DNA of 64,000 nt from Diploptera punctata (taxonomy: Eukaryota; Arthropoda; Insecta; Blattodea; Blaberidae). The notes below the pieces were generated by a model. That model worked only from the letters and a program-made list of their open reading frames with translations, did not search any database and was not told where the DNA came from. Both the position numbers and the translations under genes were made by a program. The stretch spans positions 1,325,501-1,389,500 of the forward strand of contig JASPKZ010007283.1 in assembly GCA_030220185.1 (NCBI GenBank). The letters run 5' to 3'. Below are positions 21,953 to 32,796 of this stretch, in pieces (the stretch's first letter is position 1; every line of letters starts with the position of its first letter).

Positions 21953-23000
21953 TCACAGATGTTCTATGTGAGCGCCTTTTGTTACACGACAGATGTCAAG
22001 CCGATATTCAATCTCCTGCCAAACTTTCTGTAGCAGTCCGCGGTCGATATCAGCAATGGCTGCTGTGATGCGGGCACGCAGTTCATGCAGTGTTGTTGGA
22101 AGTGGTGGTACGTAAACATGATCCTTTACAAGACCCCACATGAAGAAATCACACGGGGTTAGACCTGGTGAACGAGGTGGCCAATGAATGAGTTGTTGAT
22201 CACCCTGAGATGCACTGCCTATCCAGCGTTGTGGTAAAGCCGTATTCAAATGGTCTCGAACACTGCCATGGTAATGTGGAGGGGCACCATCCAACTGCAG
22301 AATGAAATCTGGACTATCCGCTTCAAGCTGCGGAAGGAGCCATTGTTGTAGCATATCAAGGAAAACATGTCCGTTCACAGTACGTTCATGAAAGAAAAAG
22401 GGCCCATAAACCTTTGCATGGGAAATGGCACAAAAGACATTCACTTTCGGAGAATCGCGTTGATGTTCCAGAGTTGCATGGGGATTACCAGTTCCCCAAA
22501 TCCTTACATTGTGTCTATTCACTTTTCCTGAAAGGTGGAAAGTCGCTTCATCACTGTAAACTACCCTCTCATGGAACTCATTCTCTTCCATTAATGCGAG
22601 AAAATCAACACAGAAGGACGCTCGCAAAGGCGGGTTTTAAGGCTTGAACCAGTTGCAAGTGGTAGGGTTTCATCTGTAAACGTTTCCGGAGAATCCGCCA
22701 TACAGTTTTTTGTGGTAGTTGAAGTTCTGTCGCTCCCCGGTAGGTGGATTTCTGTGGACTCCGCACGAAGCATGTGCGAACGCGTTCGACTGTCTCTTCA
22801 CTCGTCGACGGACGGCCAGTCGATTTTCGTTTACAGATACAGCCTGAATCCCTAAATTGTGTGTACCACTTACGAATGGATCCCCCATCCGGCGGGTCTT
22901 TATCGTATCTGGTACGGAAATGTCGTTGAACACTAGTCACAGAGTTGTTTACATGGTAATCAAGCACACAGAAAGACTTCTGATCCCCAGTCAACGCCAT
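21953..23000 (-). pseudogene. Transposase with one frameshift
   Basis: The first frame (23000 down to about 22630) starts MALTGDQKSFCVLDY and has a helix-turn-helix domain of the DUF4817 kind (SVTSVQRHFRTRY, then GGSIRKWYTQF) and a GRPSTSEETVERVR linker. The second frame (about 22627 to 21953) carries the DDE core. The first aspartate is in YSDEATFHLSG, the second in LQLDGAPPHY, where Q is usual before D, and the third in LTPCDFFMWG. It ends TKGAHIEHL. The frames overlap at FASVLL / RASFCVDFL, so a single indel near 22627-22640 breaks an otherwise open gene. The enzyme would cut and paste the element at TA sites. It is nonfunctional as it stands. Confidence 0.9.
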
Positions 23001-23064
23001 TTTCCTTTACTGCTCTGCTATTGACATCTTGCGGGTGAACGCGGAACTTTAGAAGTGGACAACT

Positions 23065-23172
23065 AAACTTTGAGAGTTTACCTTTCATACAATATGTCTC
23101 ACGATATTATATGTTCATTACATTTCACATAATAAATTTCTGAAAACCTGCACAACATTTTGACTTGCCCTG
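23065..23172. repeat. Right terminal inverted repeat
   Basis: Begins AAACTTTGAGAGTTTACC on the plus strand; reverse complement of 21833-21940. Confidence 0.92.
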
Positions 23173-23174
23173 TA

Positions 23175-23649
23175 TAAATGTATGTATCTATATTTTTACT
23201 TTATAATATTTACTTGGTAGTATGTTCCATTTCTAAAAAAATAAGAAATACTAAATTCTTACACTTATCGTGCTACCTCTGGTAATTGTGCTACATCCCT
23301 ACTTTCGTTTAACCTATTATTTACTTAATAATTACTAAATTAATATATTTTTTCTCCCTCCTATTGTAAACTGACGAAATAATACTGTTAACAAACTTTG
23401 TTAATTGTCTGACATAAATTGACCCTAATTCATTCTTTACTACAGGTCACTCTCCTTAGTATTAAATCGTTGTAAATAATCACTTATTCTGCCATAGACA
23501 GTAAGCAAGGTGGTCAGGTTTGGTGTCATTTGAGTTTTCAGTTTTACTCATTCATCCACACTAGGGAACAATGATTTCGTAAGGAGTCGGGTAGAGGAAT
23601 TTCATTCCTTTTTCCAATTTTCCATGAATTTGGCTGTTAGCTTGTACTT
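23175..23649. other. No gene seen
   Basis: AT-rich spacer between the transposon and the R1-like LINE. Confidence 0.5.
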
Positions 23650-25054
23650 CACTGCACTTATTCGGACGTTCGCATGACAAATTTAGAGTTCGTCGTCTCT
23701 CACTGCCTGCTGCTTCGCTTGACGATCTGTCATCTCGTTGTCATAGTTTCCAACATGAAACTTCACCCTGATGATATCCATTTGCCAACTGTCATTCTCT
23801 ACCAATCGCAGATTCATTCTAATTTTCTCGATGAGGGTGTTACGGTTCCTGCCGTTCCTTAGAGAGCCCTAGGTAATTTAATATTTGTGTATATAGTTAC
23901 TTTTCCGTCTTCTACTTGCGTTTCACTGATAAGTTGTTTGATATATGGCTTTCTTGATAGCAAGTTGTTCTGCCTGATTATTTGAGCAAATGGGGGAAAA
24001 TTTATAGTTTAGTTGCTGCTTTGTTGGTTGAATGATATGACTCTTCGTGATCACTCTTGCTACCATCCGTATAGATTTCATACTTGAAAGTTTTATTTTC
24101 ACCTGTTTTCTTGATTTCTACAAGTCCAGCTGGGTGTGTCCAATTCTTACAATGCGTAACGTGATCAACGTTTCAGACATCATGTCTGTGTGTTATGTTA
24201 CAGAATATAAGCACAGCTTCTTGTATCCTGCAAGGTATGGGAGTGAATCCAGTCACCATAAACAGTGCTTCTTATGATGTAGTACGAAACGTTCTTGCTA
24301 TTATTTTGTTTATTGGCATATTCCCCATGTTTACGTTTTGGAAGTTATAGTTTCTCTCCCAAGCATTTGTCCAAACTGGAGCTCCATATAACAGCTATGG
24401 GAGAATAATATCACCTTTATATATTGTCCTCAAAGCTTTGTGATACAATCTCCAACTTATTCATGCAGTTCTAGAGATAGCGTTTCCCAAACTTGTGCAC
24501 ATTTGTGACAGGTACTTTATATGTTCATTGAAGGTAAATATGATGATACAGAGATTGACCTACTTGATTTTGTCGACTTGTTCTAATAGTTTTCTGTTGA
24601 AGTAGATGCTTATGTATTTACTTTCTCTTCGTCTGATTAGCGCTATTTTCTATAAATTGTTCGGACACTGAAATGTTCTCAAAGCTTGCATTATGCTTGG
24701 CCACCAAGCTGAACAATAGGCACTCTGGATATTAAGACTGATAAGCGTAGATACTGATTTTGTTTTATAATTTCGTCTACGTATTTCTTCAATGTCATTG
24801 CTACACATAATGTGCTTCGCTGTGGGGTCAAGCAAAACCGATTGTCATTTAATAAATTATTTGTTTACGTGATACATTATTCTGTCGATCATGAGTTCTC
24901 AGGCAGTTTGTTACTTGTTTTTAACATTCGTATAGGTTTATAATTCTTGTCGTTTGTAATCATATATTTTGCTTGCTTTATGATGGAAAGAAGCCTTGCT
25001 TTCTTCCATTGTTGAGGGAAGAATGAATTTTTAGATAATTATATACATATATAT
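23650..25054 (-). pseudogene. R1-like LINE (R), segment 1: RT to RNase H
   Basis: Minus-strand frames with many breaks show, in order, QQWKKARLLSI and NYKPIRML (the W+KxA and YRPI landmarks of RT), SAYCSAWWPSIMQAL near 24670-24725 (compare GAFDNxWWP of R1-type RTs), and YTDGSKS at 24051-24076 (RNase H start). SNNQAEQLAIKKAIYQ follows, then WQMDIIRVKFHVGN near 23739-23788 (RNase H end). Stops and frame changes are frequent, so the copy is old. It continues across the S1 SINE into 25400-26182. R1-like placement is inferred from the WWP and RNase H features. Confidence 0.72.
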
Positions 25055-25399
25055 GTCCACCACTGTTGTCTCGAGGTAGCGTGCTGCCTTGTCACGCAGC
25101 GGGCCTGGGTTCCCGGTCGGGGCAGTTTTTCTGGGTGAGGTTTTTATCGGGGGTTTTCCTCACCTGTAAGACAAATGTCAGGAAAACTTTAAGGCCCGAA
25201 GGGTTCCGAAATCATATGACCATCATTATCATCACCATCCTTCTCATTATCAACACCATCATCATCATCCTTCACCGGTGTGGAAAGCAACGGGAAGCTA
25301 CCACACCTGCAATTCCCTAGTAAAGCTGCAAGCATAACATGGAAATGCTGTGATTGCAGTGAAGGACCTGCCTTCGGGCAGAATTACTATGGATGGATA
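25055..25399 (+). mobile_element. SINE S1 inserted in the R1-like LINE
   Basis: Complete copy from the CCACCACTGTTGTCTCGAGG head to CTGCCTTCGGGCAG and TACTATGGATG. TA-rich flanks (ATACATATATATG) resemble each other and probably include the target duplication. The LINE reading resumes on both sides. Confidence 0.88.
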
Positions 25400-26182
25400 C
25401 ATATACATATATATATGTATATCTGTAAAGCATTTTGATAATATTGAGGCTATTTGGAATAAAATTATGCTTACTATTCTGTCTTCTAGGAGTTTTATTC
25501 TGATCCATGTGCTCGATAATCTGTTTGATGTCACTTACACACACACGGATAAAATCAACAGACATCTTGTGTATTCAATGCTTTTTTTTAAGTGTCTTTT
25601 TCACTTGTTTGTAAGTCGCGATAATCAACATCTTCCTCGTCGTGTGGTAAGCAAAATAATCGATCTTTTTAAATATTTCGTGTAGACCAAATGTGACGGA
25701 ATCGTCCATCTTTTCCAATACTGTCAATGGTGATTTTTTTTATGTTTTTTTTATATTTTTTTCCAAATTATATTTAATAGAATTCCACGGGTTATTAGAT
25801 CGGTATTAAAGAACAGTACCCTGTTTTCCACTAGTGCACGTTTTCTTTATTTATTCTCCTTCCATATTTTTCCTTCTTAGCTTCCAGGTAACCATTTCTT
25901 CTTTAATAGTAATGCCTGGTTATTTTTGTTTTTTTGGTTTTTTTTGGTACCGCCTTCTTTTTGTATTTGTTTTCTTCCTTAATATTGTTACTTCTTCGTC
26001 CACCATGGTAAATATTTCCTTTGAAATTGTTTTCGTATTGAGGTTGATATCCTAATTGATTTTTGCAGTCTGCATTGATGACTCTTTGATAGTCCCTCAC
26101 TAGATGTTTTGTATCGTATTCTGCATAAACAATTCTAGATAGTGCTGTGTTTAAGTCATCAGTGGTAGGAATTTTTGTTTTA
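25400..26182 (-). pseudogene. R1-like LINE (R), segment 2: endonuclease-RT linker
   Basis: The minus strand gives DIKQIIEHMDQNKTP next to the SINE, matching the xxIKxxIxxxxxxKAPG segment that opens LINE RTs. It is followed further up by a lysine-rich linker (MRDYQRVINADCKNQLGY). Its position between segments 1 and 3 and the shared strand support one interrupted element. Confidence 0.6.
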
Positions 26183-26194
26183 ATTCTTCCTGAT
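26183..26194 (+). repeat. Target-site duplication of LINE C, left
   Basis: ATTCTTCCTGAT, repeated exactly at 29451-29462. Confidence 0.95.
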
Positions 26195-26231
26195 CCCCCC
26201 CAGGAGCTATCACCTTGACGTGGTGGGGGGG
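26195..26231 (+). other. 5'-terminal fold of LINE C, HDV-ribozyme-like layout
   Basis: The first seven bases (CCCCCCC) can pair with GGGGGGG at 26225-26231. Just before the G-run, ACC (26212-26214) and GGT (26222-26224) pair around a seven-base loop. A 7-bp first helix starting at nucleotide 1, followed by a 3-bp hairpin abutting its 3' strand, is the order of P1, P3 and P1' in HDV-like ribozymes. Helices P2 and P4 are not resolved. Confidence 0.45.
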
Positions 26232-26436
26232 CTTAGTACCCGATGAACCAGACGACTCTACTGGGGAAGATTGACTTAGGTTAATCTTGCTGGTGGGTAA
26301 GAGGCGAGGGGAACTAAGTATAGCTCACAACGAAGGAATGGCGTCTGTATCCATATTGGGCGGCCACATCTTCGTCAAGTCAAGTCTTCAACGGTCAACA
26401 GGGCGACAAGGAATAGCACAGCTAAACTTGTAGGGC

Positions 26437-27583
26437 TTGAGAGCGGAAGAAGCAGCCCTCTCTTGGGGGGTGGATACCCAGAGGAGCATGTTTGGAGGCT
26501 CAGAGGAAGCAGCCCTTCCACCATCCTTGTCCTGCGAAGCGCTCGTAACGCTTCCAGGAGACATTTATCTTACTGAGAAGCTTCATGGAAATCAGCCGGA
26601 TTGTCATAAAAGGAACCGACCCAAGCAAGATAAAAGGATACGATTTGGAATAAAGGACATTTTGAAATTAGGAAATTGGAACGTAAGGGGAATAAATACA
26701 AAAGAAGAAGAATTAGAAAGAGAATTAAAGAAAAAAGAAATAAATATAGCAACAATAACAGAAACAAAAAAGAAACTAAAAGGAACAAAGGACTTACAAC
26801 ACTATACTATGTTGTATAGCGGAGTAGAACAGACAACAAGAGCGCAGTGTGGAGTAGCAATTTTAATAGATGAAAAATGGAAGAACAAATTGAATAGCTA
26901 TGAGTTTATAAATGAAAGAATCCTGATAGCCAATTTAAAATTGAAAGAGGATATATGATGATAATTGCTGTGTATGCCCCAGAGGAAGGCAAGAAAGAAG
27001 AAACAAAAAAATTTTATAAAACATTACAAACATTAGTTGATAAATATACAAAAGATCATCATTTAATAATAAGTGGAGACTTAAATGCCAGAGTAGGCAA
27101 TGTCCCTATACCTAATGTAATAGGAAATAATGGAGAAATAACAATAAATGATAATGGACAGGATTTGAGACAGTTTTCAGCCTATAATCAATTAAAATAA
27201 TGAATACCTATTTCCGAAAAAAGGACATACATAAATATACAAGAAGTGGATATAACTCAAGATCAATAATTGACTATTTAATCGTAAACAACAAGCTAGG
27301 AGCCTTGGTAAAAGATGTGAGAGTACATAGAGGCAGCGATATATACTCTGATCACTATCTCGTGATAAGCAAAATAAACATAATAGCTAAATGGCGGAAA
27401 AATAACATAAAGAACAAAAGAAACCAAGAAGAAGTATATAAAATATATTTATTACAAGATCAAAGTATTAGACAACATTATGAAAGCAGAATGAATAAAT
27501 ATATATCAGAGATAGCGACGTCAGAAGATATAAATATTGAATGGGAAAATATATCAAATGTAATACATAAAAACAGCAAATGA
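26437..27583 (+). pseudogene. LINE C endonuclease region
   Basis: Three consecutive frames. 26437-26958 ends with LGNWNVRGINTKEEEL, TETKKKLKGTKD and CGVAILIDEKW. 26955-27200 carries VYAPEEGKKEE and SGDLNARVGN. 27200-27583 carries SIIDYLIV and SDHYLVISK. These are the WNVR, ETK, YAPEE, GDxNAR and SDH landmarks of apurinic-type LINE endonucleases, which nick the target DNA. Short phase changes or stops at about 26957 and 27200 separate the frames. Product length matches an RTE-like endonuclease. The start codon is uncertain because the N-terminal part before WNVR is not conserved. Confidence 0.85.
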
Positions 27584-27921
27584 GATATTAGGAAAGAAAA
27601 AATAGAATAAGGAATAGGAAGGGCTTGAGAACTTGGAATGCGAATATACAAAATACAGTGAATGAAAAACAAAAAGCATATCATACATACTTACGACTGA
27701 AAACAGAAGAATCTTATGAAGAATATAAAATGAAAAGGAGAATTGCTAAAAGCATTATAAGAAAATCCCATCAGGAGTCATGGGATAATTTATAAGCTCA
27801 GTAGAACATGATATGTATGGAAGACAAGAAATAGGTTATAAATTAGTGAAACATCTAAATCAGACTGAGAAAGATTCTGCCAGATTGAATATAATCCCAG
27901 AACAAGAATGGATCCAGCATT

Positions 27922-29398
27922 ATGAAAAAACTTTGGAAAAAGGAGGAAATTGAAGGAAAAGAGAACAATGAGGAAGAAATAAAAGTGGAAAATATTGATG
28001 TAATAGACATAAATGAATTAGAAATGGCTTTGAAAACCACTAAGAATAGGAAAGCAACAGGATTAGATAATATAAATATGGAATTAATCAAATATAGTGG
28101 AATATTGTGTAAACTACGAATACTTCATCTAATTAATATATGTTGGCAGACCTATGGGATTCCAACCACTTGGAAAACAGCAATTGTCAAGAATATATTC
28201 AAAAGAGGAGACCGGAGAAATTGCGAGAATTACAGAGGGATTAGCTTAATGAATACTGGCTACAAAATATATACGAAATAATAAATAATAGATTGAGAAA
28301 CATAACAGAAGTAATAATAAGTGAAAATCAAAGTGGATTCAGAAAGGGAAGGTCATGTATAGACAATGTCTTTACACTGAAACAACTCATAGAAAAGAGA
28401 AGAGAACATAACTTAGAAACTCACATAGGATTTATAGATTTGGATAAGGCCTTCGATCGAGTAAACAGACAAAAATTATGGGAAATATTACGAATGAAAG
28501 GATACCCGCTGTGCCTTGTTGAAACAATAAAGACATTATATGAAGACACAAATATAATTATAGATACCGGATTCAAAAGAACAGATGCAATCAAAACAAA
28601 TACTGGATTACGACAAGGATGTAGTTTATCACCCACTTTGTTAATATATATATAGACGATATTTTTAATAAATGGAAAGTTTTAGTAAATCCAGGAATAA
28701 GAATGGATAATAAAATGTGCATAAATAATCTTTTATTTGCTGACGATGTAATCATAATACAGAAAAATGAAGACGACTTACAGAAATCAATGCATGCATT
28801 AAATGAAATATGTAAATTATACGATCTAAAAATTTCTGTAAGGAAAACGAAGACCATGGCTTTTAGAGGAAGAGATCCAGTGAGAACCAAAATTATTTTA
28901 GAAAATCAAAGTATAGAACAGGTGTCTAGTTTCAAATATTTGGGCTGTGATGTTGGCTACAATGTGGAAAGAGATATTGACTCCAAAATAAATAAATTTC
29001 AGACGGTGTGTGGAACAATACAGAGAACATTCAAAAATAAAATTAGAAAAGAAACCAAGATAAAAATGTATAATGTTATGGCGGTTCCCACAATATTGTA
29101 TGGATGTGAAACTTGGGCTCCAGTGAAAAGACAGAAGGATAGAATACAGACGGCAGAGATGCGGTTCCTAAGACAAGTAAAAGGATGTACAAGACTTGAT
29201 AGAATAAGAAATGAGGATATAAGAGAAGAATTGAAAGTACAGCCTTTATTGGATAAAGTCACGAATTACAGACAGAAATGGATTGATCACATGGATGGAA
29301 TGAGCAAGGAGAGATATCCATTGTTAGCCAGAAATTATCAAGCAAGAGGAAGGCGTGATGTTGGAAGACCTAGAAGACGTTGGGCTGATGCAATATGA
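27922..29398 (+). pseudogene. LINE C reverse transcriptase and C-terminus
   Basis: Frames at 27922-28281 (KNRKATGLDNINMEL, NYRGISLMNTGYKIY), 28293-28655 (NQSGFRKGRSCIDNVFTL, FIDLDKAFDRVNR, GLRQGCSLSP) and 28703-29398 (LLFADDVIII with the catalytic FADD, FKYLGCDVGY, VPTILYGCETW, GRPRRRWADAI). Breaks near 28281 and 28655 interrupt an otherwise complete RT. The order and the GRPxxRW ending are typical of RTE-like LINEs. The enzyme would prime on nicked target DNA. This copy is inactive without repair of the breaks. Confidence 0.88.
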
Positions 29399-29450
29399 AG
29401 TCGGAACGGGCAATTGCCTAATCCCTGGAGTGATGATGATGATGATGATG

Positions 29451-29462
29451 ATTCTTCCTGAT
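29451..29462 (+). repeat. Target-site duplication of LINE C, right
   Basis: ATTCTTCCTGAT, identical to 26183-26194. Confidence 0.95.
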
Positions 29463-29633
29463 TATCTCTTAAATGTATATATATATATATATATATATAT
29501 ATGATCTGAGCAACTTTTCTCTTCTCCTCTACGCTGCCAATCCTTCACCAAAGATAATAACTTGCCGTTTGTTATTGCGAGGTCTATTTGTTGTGACGCT
29601 CTCAAATGTGGTGTATTCACTCGTATAATTCAG

Positions 29634-29664
<31 letters not shown>

Positions 29665-29669
29665 GGCCT
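29463..29669 (-). pseudogene. R1-like LINE (R), segment 3: endonuclease C-terminus
   Basis: The minus strand reads TPHLRASQQIDLAITNGKLL, SLVKDW and SCSDH (29503-29513). The NIDLxxxN and SDH pair closes apurinic-type endonuclease domains. Two (TA)n tracts (29474-29502 and 29634-29664) interrupt it. The segment stops exactly at the LTR element. Confidence 0.65.
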
Positions 29670-30507
29670 TGAACCGAAAGTACCTTTTTGCGGTTCAGTT
29701 ATTCATCTTTGTGCTCCTCCAGAACATTTATGAAGCCTGCCAATGTCCTTTGTTCCGTGTGGCTACCCCTTCCCTTTTACCCTTTCCCCCCGCGCATCTT
29801 TATAGCGCTCATCCCCTCTACTCGCGAACCTTTATATGCTTGGTAATCTCAATGAACCTTATCATTCGATCGGCCTAGCAAGTGGCGTTATGTTGTGTAG
29901 AAGTGGATTCAGTATCCGAATCCAGCTTAAGTGCACCATGCATCGGCAAAGTTAACATGGTGATTTATAAGATAAACAAGTGGATTGTGACCGAGGAATG
30001 GTCGGATTTGAGTTAGTCCAATCAAGCATGGAAAAAGGAATTCCAATGGAGTTTGGACATGTATGAGTGTGACAGTTTGTATGGTATGTTATTTATTCAG
30101 CTTTACTTTGTTATTATCTATGTCTGATCGATTGATCGAAGATCAATCTTTTGTTATTTATTTATTACTTTGTTTTTTTTTACAATCAACACTTGTTTTT
30201 TCATTAAAAGCTTAACTTTTATGTTACGCCCCTTGTTGTTATTTAAGAGTAATCATTGTTCTCTATCCTGTAACGAAGTTATTTCATCCTATGCAATTTA
30301 TAATCAGTATTTATATTATATGCACGTTCAACTGGAAAAGAAAGATGAATTGTTAGCCGCCTTCTATGGGCCCGAGGCAGGCTGTTTTCTCATTAATAAC
30401 TTCTTTAGATATCAGGAACACGTTACTAAGTACAGCATAGTCATAACCCAACGATCCCGGAAGGTAGCAGTAGCAGTGAAAGTGGTTCATTCTCTCTCTA
30501 CGCGACA
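29670..30507 (+). repeat. LTR 1
   Basis: TGAACCGAAAGTACC...TCTCTACGCGACA. It differs from LTR 2 by about five substitutions and several one- or two-base indels. Confidence 0.93.
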
Positions 30508-30509
30508 AA

Positions 30510-30527
30510 TGGTTTATCAGAGCGTGG
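30510..30527 (+). promoter_or_regulatory. Primer binding site candidate
   Basis: TGGTTTATCAGAGCGTGG starts two bases after LTR 1, and TGG pairs with the CCA end of a tRNA. The tRNA is not identified. Confidence 0.7.
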
Positions 30528-31011
30528 TTTTGGGTTTTTGAGTTCAACGGTTTTTTGGGTTCAATGTTTTTGGATTCAATGCGCACAAATGGTCGCAGAT
30601 GTGTAATTTTGGGTTCACTAAGTACAAATGGTAGAAAAGCGTTTGTTTTGTGTTTTTCACATTACAAGTTATGCTGTATGTTATTAACTGTGGTTCTTGT
30701 AGTATCAATTTAATTCAAGTTTCGGAGTTTTGGTCTCAAACACCAAGACAAGGGTATGAACTCTGTATTATGGTCTTTAATGAAATTTAGAATTAGAAAA
30801 TCTGTATCTTTTCAGAGATATTACCCTGCGGATTATTACTTGTTTTCGATGCTTGGCATTTATGGTAAAGTTATTAAGTATTAGTTTACGTGTTTGCTTT
30901 ACGTTACGTAAATATTGACTCATCTTTCTTTATAACAGAGACTGATTCATGCATATAAAACTACGTTCGACTATAATTGTTTACATCTTGTGTCTATTAT
31001 ACTTTGTAATC

Positions 31012-31911
31012 ATGCCTAGTTGGATAGATGTAATATCCAAAGACCATCTCGTTCGAGAGTTAAACCTACTAGGTATTGAGGTTGAAGGTGATGTAAACAT
31101 ATTACGTCAGCGGCTTAAAAATCATATGAATTCTCTCTCCCCGGCTGAACAAATGTTAATAAAACGTAAGTTTATTGTAGATAGTGCAAATCAAGAGGAT
31201 TATTTGGCAGAACAGCATAAGAATATAAGTGATCATAGACTTAGCTCTATCAAAGATTTTTCGAGTGGAACTGTCTCCAACCTTTCTCCTTTTTTGGAAG
31301 AGAATAATCAGCGGATTTTCCGAGAGTTGATTAAAAGAGTTGATCCCTGCGACGGTGAAGATAAGGAATCGCTAGTGGTCTTCCTCATTAAAATTAACTC
31401 GCTCTTCGAATTGAAATTAGTTCCCGATGAGTATTTTGTAAACTCGATTTTGAGTTGCATCGGAGAAATTCTATTGAAAGTCTGGAGTGAAGTTGTTAAG
31501 TTGAGATTCTCTTGGATGGAGAGTTTAGAACATGTGAAGTGTTCATTGTTGCCTCCTAGATTGTTGGAAGGCTTTTGGATTAAATTTGTCTCACGACGAT
31601 TCCAAATGCCTAAGGAATCTTTGTTGGAGTTTATCTCCAACATACAAGGAGCTTCACTTGTGTTGAATCCTTTATTTTCGGAAGAAAAGTTAATTGATCT
31701 TATTCTGCAGAATATGTCCCCGGCTACTAGACAGCATTTGGTTTTTGCTACGAAGCCTCAAAATGTAGCCGAAATGTGTGGCTTGGCCAGGAAGGTGGCG
31801 GATTTCGAGATCGCTGAAAGACAGAGGGACTTTAGTGAAAGAAGTAGAACTGACAATTTAAGTAAATCTAGTACTTCGGCGAGTCGTCCTTCTTGGCAAT
31901 CAAAAAAATAA
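31012..31911 (+). CDS. Gag-like protein of the LTR element
   Basis: The frame is open from 30949, but the residues before the methionine at 31012 look like an untranslated leader, so MPSWIDVISKDHLVREL is the likelier start (299 codons). Residues 1-40 resemble a SAP-type fold (LVRELNLLGIEVEGD, LRQRL). The middle resembles retrotransposon capsid, with GFWIKFVSRRFQMPKESLLE and NMSPATRQHL, and the end is basic and serine-rich. The frame stops just after seven A residues; a CCHC knuckle lies directly downstream in another phase. Gag would package the element's RNA into particles. Placement as Ty3/gypsy-like is inference. Confidence 0.8.
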   Translation: MPSWIDVISKDHLVRELNLLGIEVEGDVNILRQRLKNHMNSLSPAEQMLIKRKFIVDSANQEDYLAEQHKNISDHRLSSIKDFSSGTVSNLSPFLEENNQRIFRELIKRVDPCDGEDKESLVVFLIKINSLFELKLVPDEYFVNSILSCIGEILLKVWSEVVKLRFSWMESLEHVKCSLLPPRLLEGFWIKFVSRRFQMPKESLLEFISNIQGASLVLNPLFSEEKLIDLILQNMSPATRQHLVFATKPQNVAEMCGLARKVADFEIAERQRDFSERSRTDNLSKSSTSASRPSWQSKK

Positions 31912-31914
31912 TCT

Positions 31915-31971
31915 ACAATGTTGGAAATGTCAGCGGTATGGGCATCTTTCTAGAGAGTGTCGATCTTAGTC
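31915..31971 (+). pseudogene. Gag zinc knuckle, out of frame
   Basis: CWKCQRYGHLSREC fits the CX2CX4HX4C nucleocapsid pattern. It is in a different phase from the gag frame, which ends after AAAAAAA. A TAG follows three codons after the last cysteine, so gag ends here and no pol frame continues. Confidence 0.85.
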
Positions 31972-31981
31972 TACGTGGTTT

Positions 31982-32016
<35 letters not shown>

Positions 32017-32796
32017 TGTTTCGGATATTGAAGTATACTAATGTTAAATATGAATATTTGAGCTGATTGTACCATCCTTTTCGTTGTCAGAGTTACCAGA
32101 ATGAGTTTTTGTACATGTGGTTCAGGTCTTGCTAATGAGACGCAAACTAAATTCTAAAAAAAGGTGAATAGAAGTTAGTCGGCGTCCATGACCACATTAT
32201 AATACAACATGTTGATCTAATTAAATTATGTAATACTGTGGAGTAAACTCTAGCATGTTTGTAGAAAAAGAGCTGTATGTTAAGCTAGATATTTTGTATT
32301 ATGACACATATGGTTCTGCTTTCCTGCTTTTGCCTGTTCTTTGTTTCAGTTTACCTTTCCTAAACATTGGCAGTTCGACTCTTTGTAAGCCTGGAGTGTT
32401 CGGCAGTCGAGCGCTTGGAGGATCCGGCCGACCCCCGAGTGCCCAGCTGACCAGCATAGTGGCTTTTGGAACTACGGATTCTTGGAAAGCGGTGGAACGG
32501 GATTGCGATCCGGCAATCCAATCATCATATCGTCACCCGGGGCTTCACCTGGAACACCGCAGACTTGTACTATGGCGGCTGAATCAAATGGAGTTTATTT
32601 TCAGCGCATGAATAGTCTACATTAAAGCGAGTGTGGTGATTGTGATATTGGGGACGATGGAAGATTTGCATTAATAGTACCGCTGGAATCCGATAGTGTT
32701 TATGTGCCCCTCCCAACGTGGGATTGTTTCACTGGACATTACTTTAAAGCCTATGGACTCTTTTTCTTTTTACCCGGAGGGTGTAGGGGGAGCTAT
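31972..32796 (+). other. Non-coding interior of the LTR element, with purine tract at the end
   Basis: Holds a (TA)n tract (31987-32013), a relatively GC-rich block (about 32380-32590) with a 118-codon frame lacking motifs, and at 32777-32793 the purine-rich GGAGGGTGTAGGGGGAG next to LTR 2. No pol similarity seen on either strand. Confidence 0.7.

Larger units (their letters stand above)
21831..23174 (-). mobile_element. DUF4817-type DNA transposon, complete ends
   Basis: The element runs 21833-23172 (1,340 bp), CAGGGCAAGTC...GACTTGCCCTG, flanked by TA on both sides, the IS630/Tc1/mariner target. Its terminal inverted repeats are about 108 bp with one mismatch seen. One transposase gene lies on the minus strand. 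Confidence 0.93.
26195..29450 (+). mobile_element. LINE C, full-length RTE-like retrotransposon
   Basis: 3,256 bp bounded by an exact 12-bp duplication. It starts CCCCCCCAGGAGCTATCACC and ends with a (TGA)n tail. Endonuclease and RT regions are present in order, broken by several frame changes and stops. The exact duplication, and a near-identical 3' fragment at 38039-38395, indicate fairly recent activity. It sits inside the R1-like LINE. Confidence 0.93.

Noticed and set aside
23650..25020. A separate stand-alone gene suggested by several short frames
   Set aside because: The frames lie in order along an R1-like LINE (RT, WWP block, RNase H) that continues on the far side of the inserted elements.
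32255..32611. 118-codon frame inside the LTR element as a possible captured host gene
   Set aside because: No recognisable domain and no support beyond a locally higher GC content; kept only as part of the non-coding interior.
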